Of a DNA stretch of 64,000 bases, positions 24,397-32,938 are shown one piece after another. The translations under genes and the position numbers were made by a program. The first letter of the stretch is position 1. Every line of letters starts with the position of its first letter. Below the pieces are notes generated by a model that searched no databases, was not told the origin of the DNA, and saw only the letters and a program-made list of their open reading frames with translations. This stretch comes from JACMNW01 sp963708425 (GTDB lineage: Bacteria; Pseudomonadota; Alphaproteobacteria; Rhodobacterales; Rhodobacteraceae), in the NCBI GenBank assembly GCA_963708425.1, contig OY970206.1:2790001-2854000 (forward strand), read 5' to 3'.

Positions 24397-25841
24397 TGGC
24401 CGCGCTGTGGACATCTGCTGATGCCGCCGCCGCCACTTGCGGACACTCCACCGCCGTCTGGAAGGCAACCGGCGTGTCCATCGACACCCGCACACTGGCC
24501 CCCGGTGATCTGTTTGTCGCCCTCAAAGACCAACGCGATGGCCATGATTTTGTTGCTGCCGCCTTGGCACGCGGGGCCGCCGCCGCCCTTGTCACTCACC
24601 GCCCCGCCGATGTGGCTGCCGACGCGCCGCTGTTGATCGTCCCCGACGTTCTAATCGCCCTCACCGCCCTCGGCGCCGCAGCCCGTGCTCGCACAAAGGC
24701 AAAAGTCGTGGGCGTCACCGGATCAGTCGGCAAGACCTCGTCGAAGGAAATGCTGCGCGTCGTGCTGGGCCGTCAAGGCCACGTTCACGCCGCCGAGGCC
24801 AGTTATAACAACCATTGGGGCGTGCCGCTAACCCTTGCCCGCATGCCCGCCGACACCGATTACGCGGTGGTCGAGATCGGCATGAACCATCCCGGCGAAA
24901 TCGCCCCGCTCGCCCGTCTGTCCCGGCTTGATGTGGCGATGATCACCACCGTCGCCGCTGCGCATCTAGAGGCGTTTGACAGCATCGAAGGCATCGCACA
25001 GGAAAAGGCCGCCATCATCGATGGGTTGGTCCCCGGTGGCCACGCGATCCTGCCCGCCGATCTGGACGTAACGCCAATCTTGCTGGCCAAAGCCAACGCG
25101 GTGCAAGCCAATGTCACGCTGTTCGGCGTTACCGAACGCGCCGACTATCAGCTTGGCCAAGTCCAGATCACCGACAAAGCCACCATCGTGCGCGCCACGC
25201 ATCGCGGCAAGCCGGTGCTGTACAAGGTCATGTCGCCGGGCCGACATTTTGCCCTGAACGCGCTCGCCGTGCTTGCGGTGGCCGAGGTGCTGGGCTGCGA
25301 TCCCACCATCGCCGCCTCCGATATCGGCCATTGGCACCCCCCCGTGGGACGCGGCACCCGCGAACGGATCACGCTGGATCTGGTCGATGAAACCGGGTTT
25401 GACCTGATCGATGATGCCTTCAACGCCAACCCCGCCTCAATGGCTGCCAGTCTGGATGTGCTGATCGCGGCGGAACCCGAACATGGCGTCGGTCGCATCG
25501 GTGCTGGTCGCCGCATTGCCATCTTAGGCGACATGCTGGAATTGGGCCCGACTGAGGCGGCCCTGCATCTGGCTATCGCCAACCATCCCGGTCTTAAGAC
25601 CATTGGCACAATCCACTGCATTGGCCCCCGGATGCGCGCCCTCTGGCAATCCCTGCCACGCACGCAACGCGGTGAATGGGCAGAAACAGCCGCCGAGATT
25701 GCACCGCGCGCGCGCTTTCTGGTGGATGCGGGCGATATCGTGCTGGTGAAAGGCTCTAAAGGCTCAAAGGTCAGCCTGATCGTTGACGTTCTGCGTAAAC
25801 TGGGGCAAGGGCAGCCCGCACCACATCAAAGGGCCGAGTGA
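24393..25841 (+). CDS. murF: UDP-MurNAc-tripeptide:D-Ala-D-Ala ligase MurF
   Basis: A 482-residue Mur ligase that attaches D-Ala-D-Ala to finish the UDP-MurNAc-pentapeptide. ATP loop GVTGSVGKTSSKE (K114), then NNHWGVPLTLARMP, EIGMNHPGEIAPL and DDAFNANPASM, all MurF-specific signatures, followed by the C-terminal ligase domain with ILGDMLELG. It starts within the murE stop codon and ends directly before mraY, so the three genes are translationally linked. Confidence 0.96.
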   Translation: MMAALWTSADAAAATCGHSTAVWKATGVSIDTRTLAPGDLFVALKDQRDGHDFVAAALARGAAAALVTHRPADVAADAPLLIVPDVLIALTALGAAARARTKAKVVGVTGSVGKTSSKEMLRVVLGRQGHVHAAEASYNNHWGVPLTLARMPADTDYAVVEIGMNHPGEIAPLARLSRLDVAMITTVAAAHLEAFDSIEGIAQEKAAIIDGLVPGGHAILPADLDVTPILLAKANAVQANVTLFGVTERADYQLGQVQITDKATIVRATHRGKPVLYKVMSPGRHFALNALAVLAVAEVLGCDPTIAASDIGHWHPPVGRGTRERITLDLVDETGFDLIDDAFNANPASMAASLDVLIAAEPEHGVGRIGAGRRIAILGDMLELGPTEAALHLAIANHPGLKTIGTIHCIGPRMRALWQSLPRTQRGEWAETAAEIAPRARFLVDAGDIVLVKGSKGSKVSLIVDVLRKLGQGQPAPHQRAE

Positions 25842-26924
25842 ATGCTGTATCTGTTAACCCAGTTTTCCGATGGCGGTGACGCCTTCAACCTGTTTCGCTA
25901 CATCACTTTCCGTGCGGGTGGGGCGTTCTTTACTGCGCTGATTTTCGGCTTCATCTTCGGAAAGCCGCTGATCGGTCTGCTGCGCCGCAAACAGGGCAAG
26001 GGCCAGCCGATCCGCGAAGATGGCCCACAAAGCCACTTTGCCAAAGCGGGCACCCCCACTATGGGCGGCCTGCTGATCCTGTCGGCGCTGCTGTTTTCCA
26101 CCCTGATGTGGGCCCGTCTTGACAGCCCCTATGTCTGGATCGTGGTGCTTGTGACCGCGGCTTTCGGCCTGATCGGTTTTGCCGATGATTACGCCAAAGT
26201 TACCAAACAAACCTCCGAAGGCGTGTCGTCCAGAGTGCGTTTCCTTGCCGGACTGATCATCGCAGCCCTCGCCTGCTACGCCGCAGCGCGCTTTCATCCG
26301 CCGGAACTGATCAATCAACTTGCCTTGCCATTCCTGAAAAACACCCTGCTGAACCTTGGTATGTTCTTCGTGCCATTCGGCATGATCGTCATCGTCGGCG
26401 CCGCCAATTCCGTAAACCTGACGGATGGTCTCGACGGCCTCGCCATCATGCCGGTGATGATTGCAGGTGGCACTTTGGGCGTCATCGCCTATGTGGTCGG
26501 TAACTTCAATTTCTCCGACTATCTAGGCGTCCATTTCGTGCCCGGCACTGGTGAGTTGCTCATTTTCGCCTCTGCCCTGATCGGCGGCGGCCTAGGGTTC
26601 CTGTGGTACAACGCCCCGCCCGCCGCCGTGTTCATGGGCGACACCGGTTCGCTAGCGCTTGGCGGCGCACTTGGTGCAATTGCTGTCTGCATCAAACACG
26701 AAATCGTTCTGGCCATTGTCGGCGGCCTGTTCGTGGTCGAGGCTTTGTCGGTCATCATCCAGGTCCTGTACTACAAGCGCACTGGACGCCGCGTCTTCCT
26801 GATGGCTCCGATCCATCACCATTTCGAAAAACGCGGCTGGTCCGAGCCGCAGATCGTCATCCGGTTCTGGATCATTTCGTTGATCCTGGCGTTGGTTGGT
26901 CTGGCGACGCTAAAGGTGCGGTAA
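25842..26924 (+). CDS. mraY: Phospho-MurNAc-pentapeptide transferase MraY
   Basis: A 360-residue polytopic inner-membrane enzyme (about ten helices) that transfers phospho-MurNAc-pentapeptide to undecaprenyl phosphate, giving lipid I. Conserved cytoplasmic loops are present: GTPTMGGLLIL, FADDYAKV with the catalytic aspartates, NSVNLTDGLDGLA, and FMGDTGSLALGG. The MAPIHHHFEKRGWSE loop near the end carries the family histidines. No gap separates it from murF. A GCCGCCC/GGGCGGC stem (about 26968-26989) lies downstream before the cargo genes. Confidence 0.97.
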   Translation: MLYLLTQFSDGGDAFNLFRYITFRAGGAFFTALIFGFIFGKPLIGLLRRKQGKGQPIREDGPQSHFAKAGTPTMGGLLILSALLFSTLMWARLDSPYVWIVVLVTAAFGLIGFADDYAKVTKQTSEGVSSRVRFLAGLIIAALACYAAARFHPPELINQLALPFLKNTLLNLGMFFVPFGMIVIVGAANSVNLTDGLDGLAIMPVMIAGGTLGVIAYVVGNFNFSDYLGVHFVPGTGELLIFASALIGGGLGFLWYNAPPAAVFMGDTGSLALGGALGAIAVCIKHEIVLAIVGGLFVVEALSVIIQVLYYKRTGRRVFLMAPIHHHFEKRGWSEPQIVIRFWIISLILALVGLATLKVR

Positions 26925-27015
26925 TCCTTGCGCGCGGCCCTTTAACGGCACATTCTGCCGTTGCTGATGCCGCCCAATTTCGGGGCGGCCTTTGCAAAAA
27001 AAAGGGAGTGCGCCA

Positions 27016-27771
27016 ATGCCGCCCAAACCCCGCCTGATGCGCCTGACGCCAGACCTTGTCGCCCGCGTACCGCGGCATACTGGCGAAACGGGCAGGCTGG
27101 CCGGTCGAACTGACCGCCCCACGGATGCCGATTATGATGAAGTTGCTGCAGCCTTGCTTGCAGGCAGACCCGCCTCTGGCGAGGTTTGGATTTTCGCCTA
27201 CGGCTCGCTGATCTGGAACCCCGATTTCGACTTTGATCAAGAACGCCTTGGCATCGTTACCGGCTGGCACCGATCCTTCTGCCTCGGTTGGGTCCGTATT
27301 TATCGTGGCACGCCCGAACGCCCCGGCATCATGTTGGCAATGGATCGGGGCGGATCGTGTCGGGGCGTGGTGTTTCGGCTGCCCGCCGATGCTGTCAACG
27401 AAAACCTTGTGAAACTGTTGCGCCGCGAAATGCCGATCAAAAGAGCAACCTTCCCCGGCAACCCCGCGCGCTGGGTTTCGGTGCGTACGCATGATGGCCC
27501 GCTGCGCGCCCTTGCTTTTCCGATCAGCCGTCAAAGTGAGGCCTACTTGCCGGGCCTGACTACCGATATGGTGGTCCAAGCACTGGCCACGGCGGCAGGT
27601 CAACGTGGGTCGATGGCCGAATATCTGCACAGCACTGTCGCGCATCTTGAACAGCGCGGCATTCACGATCGCTATTTGTGGAAGATGCAGGAACTGGTTG
27701 CGGAATGGCTCGAAAACGCGCCAGACACGCAAGGCCAAGGCATTGCTGCGGCGGCGCCCCGACCAAACTGA
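27016..27771 (+). CDS. ChaC-type gamma-glutamylcyclotransferase
   Basis: A 251-residue cytoplasmic protein of the ChaC family, which cleaves glutathione to 5-oxoproline and Cys-Gly. The diagnostic loop WIFAYGSLIWNPDF (about 55-68), the arginine-rich HRSFCLGWVRIYRGTPERPG and the region containing the presumed catalytic glutamate (REMPIK) are present. Family members are usually shorter by 20-40 residues at the N-terminus; here that part is basic and proline-rich. The ATG at 27016 follows AAAGGGAG. It is an accessory gene inserted between mraY and murD in the cluster's direction. Confidence 0.87.
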   Translation: MPPKPRLMRLTPDLVARVPRHTGETGRLAGRTDRPTDADYDEVAAALLAGRPASGEVWIFAYGSLIWNPDFDFDQERLGIVTGWHRSFCLGWVRIYRGTPERPGIMLAMDRGGSCRGVVFRLPADAVNENLVKLLRREMPIKRATFPGNPARWVSVRTHDGPLRALAFPISRQSEAYLPGLTTDMVVQALATAAGQRGSMAEYLHSTVAHLEQRGIHDRYLWKMQELVAEWLENAPDTQGQGIAAAAPRPN

Positions 27772-27781
27772 TAGGTAAAAC

Positions 27782-28549
27782 ATGACCACCAATCCACCGA
27801 TCCTTGCCGCCGGGCAGATTTGGTCCGCCAATGACTATGCCACCAACGCGGGTTTTGTGCCGGCCCTGGGGGCGGATGTGCTGGCGCTTTTGGCCGCCCA
27901 GCCCGGCGAGGATATCCTTGATCTCGGCTGCGGTGACGGTGTTCTGACCACACGTTTGCTGCAATCTGGTGCTGTGGTCACCGGGCTGGAACCCGACCCC
28001 GAGCTAAGTGCTGCTGCAAAATCGCGCGGTATCACGGTTCTGCGGCAAGACGCGCATGATCCGTTCGGGACAGGTCGCTATGATGCCGTTTTCTCCAACG
28101 CGGCCCTGCATTGGATGCGCAACCCTGAAACCGTCATTGCAAACGTTCATGCCGCCCTGCGCCCCGGCGGGCGTTTTGTGGCCGAACAGGGCGGTTTCGG
28201 CAATGTCGCAGCCATTGTCACCGCAATGAATGCGGCGATGGAGGCGGCAGGTCTGGCACCCACGTCTCCATGGGATTTCCCCTCGCCTCGCCTGCAACGC
28301 CAACGGCTTGAACGCGCCGGTTTTGAAGTGATCTCCATCGCCCTGATCCCGCGCCCGACATCTTTGCCCACCCAAATATCGGGCTGGCTGCGCACCTTCG
28401 CGGGCCCCTTCGTCGGCGCTTTGCCGGTGCCGCAGCAATCGCACATCTTGGCTGATGCCGAACGTCGGCTGACCGCCTTGCATGACCCCATCGAAGGCTG
28501 GATCGCGGATTATGTCCGCCTCAGGTTCGCCGCTCGAAAGCCGCTGTAG
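27782..28549 (+). CDS. Class I SAM-dependent methyltransferase (trans-aconitate methyltransferase-like)
   Basis: A 255-residue methyltransferase with motif I ILDLGCGDGVLTTRL (about 39-53), motif II acidic GLEPDP, and YDAVFSNAALHWMRNPETVIANVHAALRPGGRFVAE, the pattern of Tam/UbiE-like small-molecule methyltransferases. The NAALHW segment resembles trans-aconitate methyltransferases but substrate cannot be fixed. It starts 10 bases after the ChaC gene and shares its direction with the dcw genes, so it is likely read through from them. Confidence 0.85.
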   Translation: MTTNPPILAAGQIWSANDYATNAGFVPALGADVLALLAAQPGEDILDLGCGDGVLTTRLLQSGAVVTGLEPDPELSAAAKSRGITVLRQDAHDPFGTGRYDAVFSNAALHWMRNPETVIANVHAALRPGGRFVAEQGGFGNVAAIVTAMNAAMEAAGLAPTSPWDFPSPRLQRQRLERAGFEVISIALIPRPTSLPTQISGWLRTFAGPFVGALPVPQQSHILADAERRLTALHDPIEGWIADYVRLRFAARKPL

Positions 28550-28612
28550 CCCGACTTGCGGCCACGCCCACAGGCGGGCATTGTCGCCGCGAAAGAAGCG
28601 AGGGTGGGTTCG

Positions 28613-30010
28613 ATGATTCCAGTTCAGGGATATGCAGGTCTGACAGTGGCGGTGCTGGGCCTCGGGCGATCCGGCCTTGCTGCCGCGCGGGCGCTGCTGG
28701 CAGGCGACGCCGTGCCGGTGGTTTGGGATGATAATGCCGATGCTCGGGCAACAGCCGAGGCCGAGGGATTCTCCACCCGCGATCTGACCCGCAGCGGCGC
28801 GTTTGATGGCGTGGCAGCCCTGATCGTCAGCCCCGGTATCCCGCATCTTTATCCCGCCCCAAACCCGGTGATCGCGGCGGCACTTGATCAGGGTGTTCCA
28901 GTTGACAACGATATCGGTCTGTTCTTCCGCAGCTACGCCACCACAGATTGGGACGATTTCGAAACAGCACCACGGGTGGTCTGCATCACCGGATCGAACG
29001 GCAAATCAACCACCACGGCTTTGGTGCATCACATTCTTGAGGCAGCGGGCAGGCCGTCGCAGATGGCGGGCAATATCGGGCGCGGCGTGCTGGATATCGA
29101 ACCCGCGCAGGACGGCGAGGTTATCGTGCTGGAACTGTCATCTTATCAGATTGACCTCGCCCGCAGCTTGACACCGGATGTGGCGGTTTTCACCAATCTG
29201 TCGCCGGATCACCTCGATCGGCACGGCGGCATGGGCGGCTATTTCGCCGCCAAACGCCGGTTGTTCGCCGAAGGCGGGCCCGACCGCGCGGTGATCGGGG
29301 TGGATGAGGTTGAAGGCCGGTATCTGGCTGGGCAGCTGTCCGAAGGGGCCACGGATGACCGGGTGATCCGAGTATCTTCGGGGGCGAAACTTGAAGGGTT
29401 CGGCTGGTCAGTCTTTGCGCGCAAAGGGTTTCTCTCGGAATGGCGGCGCGGCAAGCAGGTGGCGTCGATTGATCTGCGCGGGATTGGGGGCCTTCCGGGC
29501 GCGCATAATCATCAGAATGCCTGTGCGGCCTTCGCGGCGGCGCGGGCGCTGGGGATCGGGCCGAAGGTGATTGAGGCGGCGTTTCATTCGTTCGCCGGCC
29601 TGCCGCATCGAAGCCAGACAGTGGGGGAAAAGGCGGGCGTCAGGTTCGTGAATGATAGCAAGGCCACGAATGTAGACGCGGCGGGGAAAGCGCTGCAGGC
29701 GTTCCCCAAGATCAGGTGGATCGCGGGCGGGGTTGCCAAGGAGGGCGGAATTGCCGGGTTGGCCCCCTATCTGGGATCGGTTGTGAAGGCGTATCTGATC
29801 GGGCAGGCGGGGCCGGAATTTAGTCGGCAGCTGGGAAATACGCCGTTCGAGATTTGTGAAACGATGGAACGGGCAGTGAAAAAGGCCGACGAGGAAGCCG
29901 AGGCTGGCGAGGTGGTTTTGCTGGCCCCGGCGGCGGCCAGTTTTGATCAATATTCTGATTTCGAAGAACGGGGCAATGATTTCACGGCGCGGGTGAAGGC
30001 GTTGTTATAG
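28613..30010 (+). CDS. murD: UDP-MurNAc-L-alanine:D-glutamate ligase MurD
   Basis: A 465-residue Mur ligase adding D-glutamate to UDP-MurNAc-L-Ala. It has the N-terminal Rossmann-like VLGLGRSGLAAARALL, ATP loop TGSNGKSTT (K131), NLSPDHLDRHGG with its metal-binding aspartate and histidine, and FVNDSKATN near 355. The ATG at 28613 follows AGGGTGGG and begins at the conserved GLTVAVLGLG region; a TTG at 28556 would extend it without support. Transcription past it must cross a palindrome-rich stretch and a minus-strand operon before ftsW. Confidence 0.95.
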   Translation: MIPVQGYAGLTVAVLGLGRSGLAAARALLAGDAVPVVWDDNADARATAEAEGFSTRDLTRSGAFDGVAALIVSPGIPHLYPAPNPVIAAALDQGVPVDNDIGLFFRSYATTDWDDFETAPRVVCITGSNGKSTTTALVHHILEAAGRPSQMAGNIGRGVLDIEPAQDGEVIVLELSSYQIDLARSLTPDVAVFTNLSPDHLDRHGGMGGYFAAKRRLFAEGGPDRAVIGVDEVEGRYLAGQLSEGATDDRVIRVSSGAKLEGFGWSVFARKGFLSEWRRGKQVASIDLRGIGGLPGAHNHQNACAAFAAARALGIGPKVIEAAFHSFAGLPHRSQTVGEKAGVRFVNDSKATNVDAAGKALQAFPKIRWIAGGVAKEGGIAGLAPYLGSVVKAYLIGQAGPEFSRQLGNTPFEICETMERAVKKADEEAEAGEVVLLAPAAASFDQYSDFEERGNDFTARVKALL

Positions 30011-30012
30011 CT

Positions 30013-30044
30013 GTGTTACCAGGTGGCGTAACACGCGTGTTACG
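30013..30044. repeat. Nested palindromes of GTGTTAC/GTAACAC after murD
   Basis: Right after the murD stop, GTGTTAC (30013-30019), GTAACAC (30028-30034) and GTGTTAC (30037-30043) alternate, and 30027-30044 is a perfect 18-bp palindrome, CGTAACACGCGTGTTACG. It looks like a double binding site for a dimeric regulator rather than a terminator, since no T run follows. Identity of the binder unknown. Confidence 0.6.
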
Positions 30045-30217
30045 ATTTGTAAGTTATTGATATATATTGAAGTTGTTGTTTTCGTTAACCATTTCTTCAG
30101 GGTTTCGCTTGCGTCGCTGTGGCAAAGGGGGGCCGTCTGCCCCCTTTCGGTTCGGGCTTTGCCCGCACCTGCCCCCGAGGATATTTTTTCAAATGCGAAT
30201 TGGCAGGGGTGGTGGCG

Positions 30218-30697
30218 TCAGAGGATCGCCTCTAGCTTGGCATATACATCTTCGAAGCCGTCGGTAAAGCCAGCGGCAATGGCAGATGCGCGTGCCTTGG
30301 CGTCGGCATAACGCATCACCACGGTCATTCGGGTGCCACTACCATGGGCAGCAAGGTCGGTGGTGATTGCGGCCTCATAGCCCGCGTCGCCACTGAAATG
30401 CTCGGTATGTGCCAGATGATGCGGCGCCCGCACCGCCTGATAGGTGCCGTCAAAGTAGAACGAGTTGCCGTCTGTATTGGCCCAAGCCCAGTGAAATGCA
30501 CCGCCGGGGCGGACGTCCATTTCGCAGCGCGTCATCGGGTTACCCGGGGACGACAACCATTGCTGGAACAGATCCGGTTCAGTCCATCCCTGCCAGACAC
30601 GCGCAGGGGGGTGGCTGAAATCCCGCCGGATGACGATGTCCGTGTCGCCGTCCAGCACCATCTGCAGCTTGGTCGGATCAGGGGTCGGGTCGTTCAC
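30218..30697 (-). CDS. SRPBCC/AHSA1-family protein
   Basis: A 159-residue START-like (Bet v1 fold) protein of the Aha1/AHSA1 group. Typical features are DIVIRRDFSHPPARVWQGWTEPDLFQQWL at the start, MDVRPGGAFHW in the middle and a closing helix GFTDGFEDVYAKLEAIL. Such proteins bind hydrophobic ligands; activity unknown. It is the third gene of a minus-strand operon with an ArsR regulator and a paralogue, separated by 30 bases, and runs against the dcw cluster. Confidence 0.85.
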   Translation of the reverse strand: MNDPTPDPTKLQMVLDGDTDIVIRRDFSHPPARVWQGWTEPDLFQQWLSSPGNPMTRCEMDVRPGGAFHWAWANTDGNSFYFDGTYQAVRAPHHLAHTEHFSGDAGYEAAITTDLAAHGSGTRMTVVMRYADAKARASAIAAGFTDGFEDVYAKLEAIL

Positions 30698-30727
30698 GGC
30701 AGTCTCCTTTCTTTGCTGGGTTATGGG

Positions 30728-31213
30728 TTAGTCGCGCGGCAACCTCGCCAGCAGTGCGTCGAGTTTCGCGTAGGTTTCATTCATGCCATCAGTCATGCCG
30801 CTGGCCATCATCTTGTTGCGTCCCGTCGCACTTTGGCAGCGGATCACCATGGTCAATCGGGTGCGGTTCGGGGCGGTTTCGGCAAAAGTTTGGCTGACAG
30901 TGGTTTCGCCATCAGTCCAGTCCTCATCAAACAACTCGGTATGGACCAGCAGCCTAGGCGCCTCGATTTCCACGAACTTTCCGGAAACGCCCACGTCCGA
31001 CCCACCGGTGCGCCGCCAGACCCAGCGAAACGCGCCGCCAACGCGAAAATCCTGTTCGCAGGTGATCATCGGGGCCACGCGCGCCCACATCCACTGGGTG
31101 ATCAGCGCCGGTTCGGTGACGGCGCGCCAGACCAGCCGGGCAGGGGCGGCAAAGCTGCGGGTCAGCGTCAGATCGGTTTCGCCAGTCAGGGTAACTTTCA
31201 AAGCTTCAGACAT
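30728..31213 (-). CDS. SRPBCC/AHSA1-family protein (paralogue)
   Basis: A 161-residue START-like protein, a clear paralogue of the next gene: LTLTRSFAAPARLVWRAVTEPALITQWMW, FRVGGAFRWVW, and the helix GMTDGMNETYAKLDALLARL. The start at 31213 overlaps the arsR stop by eight bases (ATGTCTGA), giving tight coupling; a longer frame upstream is shadow of arsR. ArsR-AHSA1 pairs are common in proteobacteria, where the regulator controls the START protein; ligands are unknown. Confidence 0.86.
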   Translation of the reverse strand: MSEALKVTLTGETDLTLTRSFAAPARLVWRAVTEPALITQWMWARVAPMITCEQDFRVGGAFRWVWRRTGGSDVGVSGKFVEIEAPRLLVHTELFDEDWTDGETTVSQTFAETAPNRTRLTMVIRCQSATGRNKMMASGMTDGMNETYAKLDALLARLPRD

Positions 31214-31556
31214 CGGGGTTGTCCTTTTCTTCGGCTTCCAGTGTGGCCAGAACATCATCAAGCCGAGCGTAGCGGGCTTCCCACAGGGCGCGATATTGGC
31301 CAAGCCAATCCCACAGGGCCTGCACGGCCTCGGGGTTCAACTTTCGCGGCCGGGCAGTGCCTTCGACGCGGGTTTCGATCAGTCCGGCATCGGCCAGCAC
31401 TTTCAGGTGGCGGGAAATTGCGGGTTGGCTGATGTCAAACGGGCGGGCGAGGTCTTGCACCGTTGCCTCGCCTTCCATTAACCGCTGCAGGATGGCGCGG
31501 CGGGTTGGGTCGGCAAGGGCCGCGAAAGCGGCGTCCAAGGAAGGGGTTGTCTGCAT
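31206..31556 (-). CDS. ArsR-family transcriptional regulator
   Basis: A 116-residue winged-helix repressor: DAAFAALADPTRRAILQRLMEGEATVQDLARPFDISQPAISRHLKVLADAGLIETRVEG covers residues 6-65. The metal-binding ELCVCDL motif of arsenic sensors is replaced by ATVQDLARPF, so it probably does not sense metal, as usual for the ArsR regulators paired with AHSA1 proteins. First gene of the minus-strand operon; a direct-repeat promoter region precedes it. Confidence 0.9.
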   Translation of the reverse strand: MQTTPSLDAAFAALADPTRRAILQRLMEGEATVQDLARPFDISQPAISRHLKVLADAGLIETRVEGTARPRKLNPEAVQALWDWLGQYRALWEARYARLDDVLATLEAEEKDNPDV

Positions 31557-31577
31557 GGTTTCTCGCTGATTTTCTAC

Positions 31578-31602
31578 ATAACAAGTAAATTATATAACGA
31601 GT
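31578..31602 (-). promoter_or_regulatory. Direct-repeat operator and -10 element of the arsR operon
   Basis: ATAACAAGT (31578-31586) and ATAACGAGT (31594-31602) are 16 bp apart in the same orientation. Between them, on the minus strand, lies TATAAT (31594 to 31589), a perfect -10 hexamer about 33 bases before the arsR ATG. An autoregulatory site is likely. No good -35 is visible at 17 bases. Confidence 0.5.
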
Positions 31603-31771
31603 CGTGACAAGTATTTATTTGCGGGCAGTTGCGCAGTGGCGCGGTGCCCGGCTTTGCTATGCAGCACGCCTGCTTTTTCCTAGCCATTTGGTGCGATCTT
31701 CGCTAAAGTTTGCGTCAGACCCGGGAAACATCGGGCATCGAGGCAGAGCAAGCGATTACAGGCGGTTACCC

Positions 31772-32938
31772 ATGACAGAAATGGTCTATGGCTCTATGCC
31801 CTCGCGGGTCAGCGAGCCGGTGCTTCCCCGTTGGTGGCGAACAATTGACAAATGGGTACTGACATCGGTGTTCGTGCTGTTCGGCATCGGGCTTTTGCTG
31901 GGCCTTGCGGCCTCTGTGCCGCTTGCTGAACGTAACGGGCTTGAGCCGTTTTACTATGTGCATCGTCAGATGTTCTTTGGCGGCGTGGCGATGGCGGTGA
32001 TGATCGGGGTGTCGATGCTGTCGCCCAATCAGGTGCGGCGTTTGGCGGTTTTGCTGTTTGCGGGGTCATTTCTGGCGCTGGCGCTGCTGCCGTTGTTTGG
32101 CACCGATTATGGCAAGGGGGCGGTGCGCTGGTTCAGCCTTGGCTTTGCCTCCGTGCAACCGTCGGAGTTTTTGAAGCCCGCCTTCGTGGTGGTGGCGGCG
32201 TGGCTGATGGCCGCTTCGCAAGATGTGGCAGGGCCGCCCGGCAAGACGATATCCTGTGCGATGGCCTGCGTGATTGTGGCGTTTCTGGCGATGCAGCCTG
32301 ACTTTGGGCAAGCGGCACTGGTGCTGTTCGGCTGGGGTGTGGTGTATTTCGTGGCCGGTGCGCCGATGTTTCTGATCGTCACCGTGGTGGGTTTGGTGGT
32401 GGGCGGGTCGTTTCTGGTTTATGGCAGCTCAGAGCATTTCGCGCGCCGGATTGATGGCTTTCTGACCCCCGATCTGGACCCGCGCACGCAGCTTGGCTAT
32501 GCCACCAATGCCATCCAAGAAGGCGGGTTTTTCGGCGTTGGTGTGGGGGAGGGGCAGGTGAAATGGTCGCTTCCCGATGCGCATACCGATTTCATTATCG
32601 CTGTCGCGGCCGAGGAATACGGGCTGGTGTTGGTGCTGCTGATCATCGCGCTTTATGCCACTGTGGTGGTGCGGTCTTTGTTCCGGTTGATGAAGGAACG
32701 CGATCCGTTTGCGCGGTTGGCAGGTACGGGCCTTGCGTGCATCTTTGGCGTGCAGGCGATGATCAACATGGGGGTGGCGGTGCGACTGCTGCCTGCCAAG
32801 GGGATGACTTTGCCGTTTGTGTCTTACGGCGGGTCGTCGGTGATTGCTGCGGGCATCACGGTTGGCATGATGCTGGCGTTCACCCGAGTGCGCGCACAGG
32901 GCCAGATCGGCGATCTATTGGGCAAGCGGGGGCGGTGA
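31772..32938 (+). CDS. ftsW: Septal peptidoglycan glycosyltransferase FtsW
   Basis: A 388-residue SEDS-family polymerase with about ten membrane helices. Signature segments: FGTDYGKGAVRWFSLG with the conserved SEDS residues, QPSEFLKPAFVV, MQPDFGQAALV, QLGYATNAIQEGGFFGVGVGEGQVKWSLPDAHTDFI, and the closing LPFVSYGGSSVIAAGI. It polymerises lipid II with FtsI. The ATG at 31772 has only a weak upstream AGGCGG; ATG 31781 is an alternative. The TGATG at the end couples it to murG. Confidence 0.94.
   Translation: MTEMVYGSMPSRVSEPVLPRWWRTIDKWVLTSVFVLFGIGLLLGLAASVPLAERNGLEPFYYVHRQMFFGGVAMAVMIGVSMLSPNQVRRLAVLLFAGSFLALALLPLFGTDYGKGAVRWFSLGFASVQPSEFLKPAFVVVAAWLMAASQDVAGPPGKTISCAMACVIVAFLAMQPDFGQAALVLFGWGVVYFVAGAPMFLIVTVVGLVVGGSFLVYGSSEHFARRIDGFLTPDLDPRTQLGYATNAIQEGGFFGVGVGEGQVKWSLPDAHTDFIIAVAAEEYGLVLVLLIIALYATVVVRSLFRLMKERDPFARLAGTGLACIFGVQAMINMGVAVRLLPAKGMTLPFVSYGGSSVIAAGITVGMMLAFTRVRAQGQIGDLLGKRGR

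Noticed and set aside
26967..26993. A full terminator after mraY
   Set aside because: The GCCGCCC/GGGCGGC stem is followed by CTTTGC rather than a T run, so termination is doubtful and I mention it only in the mraY entry.
32563..32937. A 125-codon N-terminal extension of MurG
   Set aside because: It overlaps the end of ftsW in another frame and lacks similarity; MurG starts at the TGATG overlap at 32938.
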